64,000 bases of DNA from Leuconostoc kimchii IMSNU 11154 (GTDB taxonomy: Bacteria > Bacillota > Bacilli > Lactobacillales > Lactobacillaceae). Within the stretch, counting starts at the first letter, position 1, and the number at the start of each line of letters is the position of its first letter. Shown here piece after piece: positions 57,231 through 64,000 of the stretch. The notes under the pieces were generated by a model. That model did not search any database and was not told the origin of the DNA. It worked only from the letters and a program-made list of their open reading frames with translations. Position numbers and translations under genes: made by a program. Where the stretch lies: NCBI RefSeq assembly GCF_000092505.1, contig NC_014136.1, positions 496,001-560,000 of the forward strand. Reading direction: 5' to 3'.

Positions 57231-58193
57231 TTAATCCTCTTTCTGTTCTGATATTAAATATTGTGTCAACTCGTCTGGTGTTGGGTAACCATCATTGTCA
57301 CCAGTGGTTTGCACCTGCAAAGCACCAACCGCATTACCGCGTTCAACTGCTTTAGCCATTGGCAGTCCTTCAATGAGTGCGGTAATCAATCCTAATGCAA
57401 ACCCATCCCCAGCACCAACTGTATCAACAACCTTCTTAACTTGAAACCCTTTAACTACATAGCTATCGCCAGATTTATTTTTAACATATGCGCCTTCTGG
57501 CCCAAGTTTTACCACGACCGTCTGCGTTCTCTCACTATTTTCCAAGTAAAAGTCAGCAATTTTTTCAGGATCACGTGACCCCATTAAAATTTCGCCTTCG
57601 TTAATACCAGGCAACACAATTTCACCATATTTAGCTAAATCGTTAATAGTTTCAATCATCGTCGCTTGTGATTCCCACAGTGCTGGTCGTAAATTGGGAT
57701 CAAATGTCGTTTGAATGCCCCGTTTGATAAGTTGCTCAGCAAAGTAACGAAATGCTTCTCGTGCCTGCATTGAAATAGCTGGAAAAATACCTGATAAGTG
57801 CGCTATTTTAACACCAGTAAAGTCAATACGATCAATATTTGATTTATCAAAATGTGCTGCTGCTGACTGCCGCCGAAAATTAAATGTCGCTGGATCCCCT
57901 TGATCAACTAATTCCTTTAATTGAAAAGCAGTCCAATTATGATCATCAGTTGAAATATACTGATTACCAACATGATATTTAGATATTTCTTTGATGGCAA
58001 ACTGACCTAGTGGATCAGCCCCGACTTGTGAAATATACTCAGTACTATGTCCTAAACGCGTGGCGCCAATCATAACGTTAAGTTCTGCACCACCCAAAAA
58101 TTTATAATAATTAATGCTGTCTACTAATCCTGCATTCAAATCAGTTGATGTAAAGGTAACAATTGGTTCACCTAATGTCAAAATTTCACTCAT
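57231..58193 (-). CDS. PfkB-family sugar-acid kinase (2-keto-3-deoxygluconate kinase type)
   Basis: A 320-residue ribokinase-fold kinase. LGGAELNVMIGATRLG is the substrate lid region, FDPNLRPALWES and PGINEGE are KdgK-type motifs, and VDTVGAGDGFALGL carries the catalytic Asp and anion hole. It likely phosphorylates 2-keto-3-deoxygluconate or a related acid. No aldolase for the product is found in the operon. AAGGAG precedes the ATG. Confidence 0.86.
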   Translation of the reverse strand: MSEILTLGEPIVTFTSTDLNAGLVDSINYYKFLGGAELNVMIGATRLGHSTEYISQVGADPLGQFAIKEISKYHVGNQYISTDDHNWTAFQLKELVDQGDPATFNFRRQSAAAHFDKSNIDRIDFTGVKIAHLSGIFPAISMQAREAFRYFAEQLIKRGIQTTFDPNLRPALWESQATMIETINDLAKYGEIVLPGINEGEILMGSRDPEKIADFYLENSERTQTVVVKLGPEGAYVKNKSGDSYVVKGFQVKKVVDTVGAGDGFALGLITALIEGLPMAKAVERGNAVGALQVQTTGDNDGYPTPDELTQYLISEQKED

Positions 58194-58217
58194 ATTATTC
58201 TCCTTAAATTAATCGTC

Positions 58218-59495
58218 CTAATGACCAAAGAAAGCAAACACTAATAACTCATTCACAATCGATATCGCCCACATTACTGGAATACCCATTTTCAAATACT
58301 CTTTGGTTTCAAGTTTAGAGTATGTCAACGCCCAGGTGTTCCATGACTGGGTCAAATCGATAGAAACCGCCATAATACTTGCCGTATATAAGAGTGGTAA
58401 CAGAAAGATTGGTGAAAATGTACCAGTTGCTGCTAACACCGCTGCCGTTGCTGCGCCAGCTCCCCAAACATGTAATGGTCCTCGGAATAAAGCCAGTGGT
58501 GCTAAAATACCCACTGCAATGGCCAAAACTAACGGACTATGTGGCAAAATCACTTCAATAATGCCCTTAAAGTGAGGCACATTAACAGTTGCAGCACCGG
58601 CAAACATAACCAATGCCATCAAAAAGATGATTAAGCCAGAAATGTCATTTATTGCTTGTGATACTGTTTTATTAATGAAAGCAACCAACCCCGTATACGA
58701 CTTCATTTGACCAGTTAGCAGTAAAGCAATAATTGTTGCTAATAACAAGGCTGGAATCGCATCCCAGTGAAAAAACATGTTTAGGGCAACTGGTATGATT
58801 GGTACAATGAATGTCACTGGATGTGTCCGCTTGAACTCAACTTGGCTATTAGTCGCAATTGTTTCAATCTTACCGTTTTTAATACTTTTACTGTTCACTA
58901 AAATAAAAATAATCACCCCAAGCAGTTGAACACTCATGGCTGTTAGACCAAAAACTAAATAGTTACCAGAAAAGCTAACTGAGGGGAAAAAAGCTTTAAT
59001 TTGATTAAACAATACCACGTTAATATACATTGGTGCGCCAATAGCCATTGTAAATGCTGGAATAGCTACTTTTTTAGGCACGCCAATTGATAACAAAATC
59101 GGAATTAAGATAACACCAATTGCAATAACTGACCCCACACCATAAGCAGATGAAAAAATTAATGCGGTAACTAATACAACCAATATGGCTGCAAAAATTG
59201 GTGCCTTACGACCAACTTTTTCGGTTTGAGCAGAGATAGACCCAGCAATACCAGAATCCACTAACACGCGACCAAACCATGAGCCAAACACAATATATAT
59301 AATTGTTGAACCATAATTAAGTGCAGGTTTTGCAATGACATCTTGAATCACAACATTAAAAGGAATTAAGCCAATGATTGACCATAGTAGCGCCATAATA
59401 AAGAAGCCAATGACTAAGTTGCCACCTTTAACAATGTAATAGATAAATCCCACAAACGTCAGTAACAATAAAATACTAATAATAATATTGGTCAT
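58218..59495 (-). CDS. Sugar-acid or carboxylate permease (ion transporter superfamily, GntP/CitMHS-like)
   Basis: A 425-residue membrane protein with about 12 helices and the GntP/CitM-like features VFGSWFGRVLVDSGIAGSIS, SSAYGVGSVIAIG and the C-terminal FRGPLHVWGAGAATAAVL. It is distinct from gntP at 22-23.5 kb. It probably imports the acid used by the kinase and isomerase next to it. Two adjacent ATGs (59498, 59495) follow GAGG; the second has the better spacing and overlaps no stop. Confidence 0.8.
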   Translation of the reverse strand: MTNIIISILLLLTFVGFIYYIVKGGNLVIGFFIMALLWSIIGLIPFNVVIQDVIAKPALNYGSTIIYIVFGSWFGRVLVDSGIAGSISAQTEKVGRKAPIFAAILVVLVTALIFSSAYGVGSVIAIGVILIPILLSIGVPKKVAIPAFTMAIGAPMYINVVLFNQIKAFFPSVSFSGNYLVFGLTAMSVQLLGVIIFILVNSKSIKNGKIETIATNSQVEFKRTHPVTFIVPIIPVALNMFFHWDAIPALLLATIIALLLTGQMKSYTGLVAFINKTVSQAINDISGLIIFLMALVMFAGAATVNVPHFKGIIEVILPHSPLVLAIAVGILAPLALFRGPLHVWGAGAATAAVLAATGTFSPIFLLPLLYTASIMAVSIDLTQSWNTWALTYSKLETKEYLKMGIPVMWAISIVNELLVFAFFGH

Positions 59496-59503
59496 CATAT
59501 ACC

Positions 59504-60247
59504 TCAACTAAACACTTCAAGTGCTTGTATACCATCGCGAATGACTTGTTCATTTGCAGTTGGATACTCGATTGCCACGGGCACGTTTTGTGGTAATATA
59601 TGCAAAATCTCTTGCCATGCAATATCACCTGCGTTTAAGGGCACAGTGACTACCTCATCGCCGAACCCTTTGTCATCTTTGACATGAATATATTTGACAT
59701 ATGATGATAATTGTTTTGCTGCTATCATCTCATCTTCCCCTACATATCGCCAATTTCCCATGTCATAAACATAGCCAATAGTCAGATTTGCCTCATGAAT
59801 TGCTACCATAAATTTTTCAATGACGCGCATTTTGCCTGATGTCTGCGTCTGGTCGTTTTCAATATTTGTTTGAATACCCATTTGCAACAATGTTTCTAAT
59901 GTCGCAATATCTTCTGGCAATAAAATATCAAAGTCCCCTATATTAAACTTGATGACAGACACACCTAACTGAATGGCCTCATGGTAATACGCGCTCAGTT
60001 TTGGATTAACGCGATGGTTGACAAATATATCATCGGGCACCGAATAAAAAAGACGAAGACGTTTAGATTTAGCATAAGCTGATATAGCCGGTGTTTCAGC
60101 AATAATATCGTCAAAATACTCGCGTCGTAATTCAGCAGATTGCATACCAAAACCAACAACTTTTTTTAACATGTCCAACTGTTGTCCGCCATTTTTACGA
60201 TCGGATGCAAATGCTAAATGATTCAAAACAATTTGTGATTTTTTCAT
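59504..60247 (-). CDS. Sugar phosphate isomerase/epimerase-like TIM-barrel protein
   Basis: A 247-residue AP-endonuclease-2-type TIM barrel. Likely metal ligands are in TNIENDQT (Glu), VYDMGNW (Asp), YIHVKDDKG (His/Asp) and VAIEYPT (Glu). Such proteins isomerise or epimerise sugars and sugar acids; the substrate is not evident. It is the second gene of the operon, with AAGGCG before the ATG. Confidence 0.82.
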   Translation of the reverse strand: MKKSQIVLNHLAFASDRKNGGQQLDMLKKVVGFGMQSAELRREYFDDIIAETPAISAYAKSKRLRLFYSVPDDIFVNHRVNPKLSAYYHEAIQLGVSVIKFNIGDFDILLPEDIATLETLLQMGIQTNIENDQTQTSGKMRVIEKFMVAIHEANLTIGYVYDMGNWRYVGEDEMIAAKQLSSYVKYIHVKDDKGFGDEVVTVPLNAGDIAWQEILHILPQNVPVAIEYPTANEQVIRDGIQALEVFS

Positions 60248-60259
60248 AGTACATACGCC

Positions 60260-60517
60260 TTAATATTTGTTTAAATCTGCAACGTGCTTCAATAACGCAT
60301 CAAAACATAAGTCTGATAAATCAAGCGATTGTGATTTATCAAAATTTTTGCTTTCAATTGTGTTGAATTTTTCAGCAAGAAAATAAGCAGACAGGTAAGC
60401 TGCCAACTCTTTTTTAGCCATGTTCTCAAGTTCTGTTTCATCAAAATCAAAATTCACAGATGCAATAAACTGTAGAGCGAACTTCTCAGGATTAATACTT
60501 ATTTTTTCTTTTGTCAT
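60260..60517 (-). CDS. Small protein of unknown function heading the sugar-acid operon
   Basis: Eighty-five residues, predicted mostly helical and slightly acidic (ISINPEKFALQFIASVNFDF, LAAYLSAYFLAEKFN, LCFDALLKHVADLNKY), no membrane segment. I do not recognise a family. GAGG is seven bases before the ATG at 60517 (another ATG directly precedes it). It is the first gene after the operator region and 12 bases before the isomerase, so it is co-regulated and may be an accessory subunit. Confidence 0.6.
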   Translation of the reverse strand: MTKEKISINPEKFALQFIASVNFDFDETELENMAKKELAAYLSAYFLAEKFNTIESKNFDKSQSLDLSDLCFDALLKHVADLNKY

Positions 60518-60547
60518 CATTCATCCTCTTCTTAGTTTAACGTTTTC

Positions 60548-60596
60548 GGAAACCGGTTTACAAAGACTATTGTAAACGCTTCCAAGTTTTTGTCAA
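60548..60596 (-). promoter_or_regulatory. Promoter of the sugar-acid operon with cre and LacI-type operators
   Basis: On the minus strand TTGACA (60596-60591), 16 bases and TACAAT (60574-60569). The plus-strand cre TTGTAAACGCTTCCA (60570-60584) matches the consensus at every defined position and covers the spacer and -10. Downstream, AAACCGGTTT (60550-60559), within GGAAACCGGTTTAC, lies at about +3 to +15 and is a natural operator for the divergent LacI-type regulator. Confidence 0.78.
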
Positions 60597-60617
60597 GCCC
60601 TTATTTTTAATTTGGCG

Positions 60618-60623
60618 TATAAT
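60618..60623 (+). promoter_or_regulatory. -10 box of the LacI-type regulator, six bases before its ATG
   Basis: TATAAT at 60618-60623 is followed by ATCTTC and the ATG at 60630. Transcription would start at or beside the ATG; no SD is present. No convincing -35 is visible. Confidence 0.5.
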
Positions 60624-60629
60624 ATCTTC

Positions 60630-61616
60630 ATGGATAAAAAAATCACAATTAACGATATTGCTGCAAAAGCTGGCGTTTCAAAAACAACAATTTCTCGTTA
60701 TTTAAATGATAAATTCGACAATATGTCAAAAACGACAAAGGTTCGTATTGAACAAACAATTGCCGAACTCGATTATCGTCCGAATAGGCAAGCACAAGCC
60801 TTGAAAGCACGCAATTCTTTTTTAATCGGTGTCTCTGTTGCTGATATTTCTAATATGTACACCTCTCGTTTGCTAAAAGGTATCGGTGATTATTTTCAAA
60901 ACACACATTATCAAGTTTTAATTATGGACGCCGATGACAACGTTGATCGTGAATTAAGTAATTTAGAAAAAATGATGACAGAGCAAGTGGATGGCGTTAT
61001 TTTACAACCCTTAGTTCATCAACCCGATCACTATCAATTTTTAATCGATCAAAAAACACCAGTAGTACAGGTTGATCGTTACACCGAACCGTTTACTTGG
61101 CCAGCCGTTGTGTCTGATAATTTTCAAAAATCAGTTGACCTCGCTAAAATACTTAAGGCAAAACAATATGATACAATCATCGTCTTAGCAAACCGTATTA
61201 CTGGTGTATCAAGCCGTATGAATCGCTATAATGGTTTAAAAGCCGGTTTAACTGGTAGTCAGATCACAGTTCACTTAATTGAAATTGATGATTTCAATTG
61301 GCAATCTCAATTAAAAAAGACCATAGTTAGCTACAATCGCACAGCTATTTTTGCGCTTAATGGTCAAGTGCTATGGTCTGCTGTCCGCTTTTTAAAAACA
61401 CATCAATTACGTATTCCTGAAGACATCGGACTGATTGGCTATGATGATGATCAATTTGCAGATATGATTTCACCAGCGATTACCTCTATTTCACAAAATC
61501 CGCAAGAAATTGGACGTACTGCTGCCGAAAAACTAAATATGAGTATGACAGAGCATGCGCTTTTGCCAAAAAATATTCGAATTCCATCAACGCTTCAATT
61601 ACGTGATTCCTTATGA
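60630..61616 (+). CDS. LacI-family transcriptional regulator of the sugar-acid operon
   Basis: A 328-residue regulator: helix-turn-helix ITINDIAAKAGVSKTTISRY, hinge NRQAQALKARNSFLIGVSV and a periplasmic-binding-protein-like core (about 60-328). The divergent position next to kinase, permease and isomerase genes suggests it senses the sugar acid or its phosphate. The ATG at 60630 gives a normal LacI N-terminus; the in-frame TTG at 60612 precedes the -10 box and cannot be used if that promoter is right. The mRNA appears leaderless. Confidence 0.87.
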   Translation: MDKKITINDIAAKAGVSKTTISRYLNDKFDNMSKTTKVRIEQTIAELDYRPNRQAQALKARNSFLIGVSVADISNMYTSRLLKGIGDYFQNTHYQVLIMDADDNVDRELSNLEKMMTEQVDGVILQPLVHQPDHYQFLIDQKTPVVQVDRYTEPFTWPAVVSDNFQKSVDLAKILKAKQYDTIIVLANRITGVSSRMNRYNGLKAGLTGSQITVHLIEIDDFNWQSQLKKTIVSYNRTAIFALNGQVLWSAVRFLKTHQLRIPEDIGLIGYDDDQFADMISPAITSISQNPQEIGRTAAEKLNMSMTEHALLPKNIRIPSTLQLRDSL

Positions 61617-61681
61617 TTAATTGAAAGATATTTTCCTCACGGCTGACCCAGTAGACCATATAATAATTAACAAGGAGTAAC

Positions 61682-63859
61682 ATGAGTACTTTATACACCC
61701 TAGCTTTACTTTTGATTGGTGTCATTGCGACCAATATCATTAAGGAATTTATTCCAAAAATACCTGAGGCATTTATTTTAATTGCTGTTGGTATTGGCAT
61801 GTCATTTACACCCATTTTCAAAGATTTTGAACTAGAACCTGAATTTTTTATGTTGATGATTATTGCCCCTATCATGTTTATTGACGGTCAAAAACAATCA
61901 TTTACCAAAATAAAACAACGTTTTGAAGGCATTTGGCTTTTATCTGTTGTTTTAGCTGTCGTAACAACGCTTGTTGTTGGTGTCATTACCAATCACATCG
62001 AAGTCACTTGGACACTGCCCCTAGCAATTACATTAGCTGCTATCGTCACACCTACTGATGCTGTAGCCGTCAAATCATTAACAGCAGGTACTGATATGCC
62101 CGCAGGTGTTGGCGAAGCATTGGAGCTGGAATCACTTTTTAATGATGCTACCGGATTAGTGATGCTAGATTTGGCACTGTCTGTTTTATCACAAGGCACA
62201 TTTTCAGTTATTCACGGGTTAGAACATTTTTTATTTGTAGCTATTGGTGGTGTTCTTGTTGGGACCATCCTAGGGTTACTTATTGTGGCATTGCGCGTTA
62301 ATTTACAACAACGCGCATCAAACCCAGAAACAACAATCATCCCCATTAGTTTACTAACACCTTTCGCCGTCTACCTAATAGCTGAACACTTAGGAACTTC
62401 TGGTATCTTGGCGGTTGTTGCCACTGGCATGGTGCATAATTGGGAGTCAAGTCGCTTACGGTTGACCTCGACAACTGTGCAATTAACCTCTCGCACGATT
62501 TGGCAGACCATTGCAGATGTTTTGAATGCTATTGTTTTCCTAATTTTAGGCATTTCTTTACCTGGGGTGTGGCTATCAATCACAAAAATTGGTCTATTTG
62601 GTACATTACAACTCACAGCATTGAGTGTTCTGATTTATGTCATCATGCTGATCTTGCGATACATTTGGGCTCTGCGCGACAGTAATGATAAACAAAATCA
62701 TCATAAACCAAGCAGTTTCGCACTATTTTTTGGCGACCGTAATAATAGTCAACACAAATTTTATGCTCGTATTTTTGCTATTAGTGGTGTTCATGGCACT
62801 GTCACATTAGCTATGGCCTTTTCCTTGCCTTACAAAATTGCAGGTCATGCATTTCCTTACCGAGAGACATTGATTATTGTGGCTACCTTGGTCATTTTAA
62901 TTAGTATGCTTGTTAGTGCCATTGTCTTGCCATTACAGTTACCTACAAAAATCGAATCATACACAGCAATTGATATCAACAAAACACGCGATAAAATGAT
63001 AGACTTCGCTTCACTTAAAATCCTTGACCATGTATCAGATCATAATGTTCGTGAAACACTATCAACACAACTTCAGTCACAAAAAAATAAATTATTCATG
63101 ATGGATGATCGAAAAAACGTTTCACCCCAATTCCTTGAATTATTAGCGGACACGCAAGATTTTGCTTTAATGTATATTCGTAGTGATTCTACCACTAAAA
63201 GATACAGCACAAACGTCATTAATATATACGCTAAAATTTTACAACACACACGTAACAATGGTCCTAAGCAAACAAAATCATTCAAGCACAAGATTAAACG
63301 TACATTACGTCGATATGTTCGTGAATCAACTTGGCACCTTGCAAATGGCGTTATTACACGCGCGCAACGCGATCGTTTCCGAAAAAATAAATTAAAAACT
63401 GATCCCACATTTGCTGCCAACATCAAAAAATGGACTGATACACGCGATGAGCTCATCGCGCTCAATAGTGACCTAACTCATGCTACAGATACTTATTTAG
63501 ATAATAAATTACGTGAACGCCTCGCTAACCAGAAAAGTGATAATGACCACATTTATTTCGTTCGTGAAACAATGAATCGCTTCTTTAATCGCGTAAAACG
63601 TGATTATAAGCACGAATCTGTCCCTGTTAGCAGTGCACTTTACATTAAAGCATTCCAATATGAGTATGACTTTGTGCAACAAGGTGTTTCTGAAGGTACT
63701 ATTGTCCAACCTATGGCGAGTGCACTTTACAAAGAAATTAATCAAGCGCAAATGTTGCAATTAGACCAAACTGAACAATTGGCTACAGACGAATACGCCA
63801 AATTGAGGTATAATGTTGCGTCAATAAAAAATAAGGACATCCATGATACTCAAACATGA
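61682..63859 (+). CDS. Sodium/potassium:proton antiporter (CPA1 family)
   Basis: A 725-residue antiporter. The membrane domain (about 1-425, 12 or so helices) has the ion-binding AAIVTPTDAVAVKSL, LELESLFNDATGLVMLDLAL with the conserved Asp, and the late helix AISGVHGTVTLAMAFSLP. A long cytoplasmic region (about 430-725), rich in charged residues, is likely regulatory. It exports Na+ or K+ for pH and salt tolerance. AAGGAG precedes the ATG. The last codons are read through the terminator stem. Confidence 0.9.
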   Translation: MSTLYTLALLLIGVIATNIIKEFIPKIPEAFILIAVGIGMSFTPIFKDFELEPEFFMLMIIAPIMFIDGQKQSFTKIKQRFEGIWLLSVVLAVVTTLVVGVITNHIEVTWTLPLAITLAAIVTPTDAVAVKSLTAGTDMPAGVGEALELESLFNDATGLVMLDLALSVLSQGTFSVIHGLEHFLFVAIGGVLVGTILGLLIVALRVNLQQRASNPETTIIPISLLTPFAVYLIAEHLGTSGILAVVATGMVHNWESSRLRLTSTTVQLTSRTIWQTIADVLNAIVFLILGISLPGVWLSITKIGLFGTLQLTALSVLIYVIMLILRYIWALRDSNDKQNHHKPSSFALFFGDRNNSQHKFYARIFAISGVHGTVTLAMAFSLPYKIAGHAFPYRETLIIVATLVILISMLVSAIVLPLQLPTKIESYTAIDINKTRDKMIDFASLKILDHVSDHNVRETLSTQLQSQKNKLFMMDDRKNVSPQFLELLADTQDFALMYIRSDSTTKRYSTNVINIYAKILQHTRNNGPKQTKSFKHKIKRTLRRYVRESTWHLANGVITRAQRDRFRKNKLKTDPTFAANIKKWTDTRDELIALNSDLTHATDTYLDNKLRERLANQKSDNDHIYFVRETMNRFFNRVKRDYKHESVPVSSALYIKAFQYEYDFVQQGVSEGTIVQPMASALYKEINQAQMLQLDQTEQLATDEYAKLRYNVASIKNKDIHDTQT

Positions 63860-63873
63860 ATGTCCTTATTTTT
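63826..63873 (+). terminator. Terminator overlapping the antiporter stop
   Basis: AAAAATAAGGACAT pairs perfectly with ATGTCCTTATTTTT across 19 bases and is followed by TG. The antiporter stop (63857-63859) is inside the loop. Confidence 0.8.
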
Positions 63874-63898
63874 GTTAAGATTGCATAACCCTTTATAC

Positions 63899-63994
63899 TC
63901 AACCATTATTTTCTATCAGAATAAAAATACCTATAAAATATACAATTACCATAACCATACTGCCTATGGTTTCTCTGAAAAATATTTTTTTCAT
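63899..63994 (-). CDS. Possible 31-residue hydrophobic peptide at the window edge
   Basis: A minus-strand ATG at 63994 opens 31 codons: a basic start (MKKIFFRETIG), one hydrophobic segment (SMVMVIVYFIGIFILI) and ENNG. The pattern fits a single-pass membrane miniprotein, such as a toxin-like or accessory peptide, but the SD would lie outside the window and no family is recognised. Confidence 0.3.
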   Translation of the reverse strand: MKKIFFRETIGSMVMVIVYFIGIFILIENNG

Positions 63995-64000
63995 ATTAAT

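Overview
The window looks like a chromosomal segment of a low-GC, heterofermentative lactic acid bacterium of the Leuconostoc/Weissella group; the assignment rests on gene content only. Pointers are a gluconate/6-phosphogluconate module with a short-form decarboxylating 6-phosphogluconate dehydrogenase, a cydABCD bd-oxidase operon, alpha-acetolactate decarboxylase, the peptidases PepQ, PepX and PepN, CcpA with well-matched cre sites, RNA polymerase delta, IreB, a CamS homologue and T-box leaders.

Layout. 1-13.7 kb (minus strand): xseA-xseB; the DNA-maintenance operon pcrA-ligA-camS, with a LexA-like box over its promoter; a small glucosaminidase gene; cydABCD. 13.9-18.1 kb: DUF1292, ruvX, ireB, and alaS behind a T-box. 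18.1-22 kb: a class-III aminotransferase, an APC permease and a DoxX protein. 22-27.2 kb: gnd-gntK-gntP facing a divergent RpiR-type regulator, with a perfect 17-bp inverted repeat between them. 27.2-31.7 kb: udk, aldB (with a coupled leader ORF), an OatA-like acyltransferase and ccpA, which is divergent from pepQ. 33-37.5 kb: CPBP protease, small membrane protein, HAD phosphatase, SprT-like protein, an OpuC-type permease/binding-protein fusion and a GAF protein. 37.5-40.9 kb: a predicted short RNA, acpP, plsX, and a T-box-controlled amino-acid permease. 41-47.7 kb: tRNA-Lys, rpoE, DUF1934, an HD hydrolase, pepX and an MFS carrier.

Accessory island, 47.8-53.6 kb: a rearranged type I restriction-modification locus. 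It has an intact hsdM, two head-to-head HsdS cassettes flanked by 61-bp inverted repeats next to a tyrosine recombinase gene (the architecture of a phase-variable specificity switch), a single-TRD HsdS-like gene, and an IS3-family element lying against a 31-codon fragment that may be the start of hsdR. No intact hsdR and no HsdS cassette with its own start and SD sits downstream of hsdM, so the locus looks like a methylase-plus-switch remnant.

53.6-64 kb: pepN; a five-gene sugar-acid operon (small protein, TIM-barrel isomerase, carrier, KDG-type kinase, 2-hydroxyacid dehydrogenase) with overlapping CcpA and LacI-type operators and a divergent, apparently leaderless LacI regulator; then a CPA1 cation/proton antiporter.

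Intact core genes follow ordinary lactic-acid-bacterial operons. The less ordinary signals are the restriction-modification switch, a predicted sRNA or attenuator before the GAF gene, two genes whose -10 box lies six bases before ATG, unusual leaders before aldB, plsX and gntP, and several family members lacking expected cysteines (CamS, AlaRS editing site, GAF protein).
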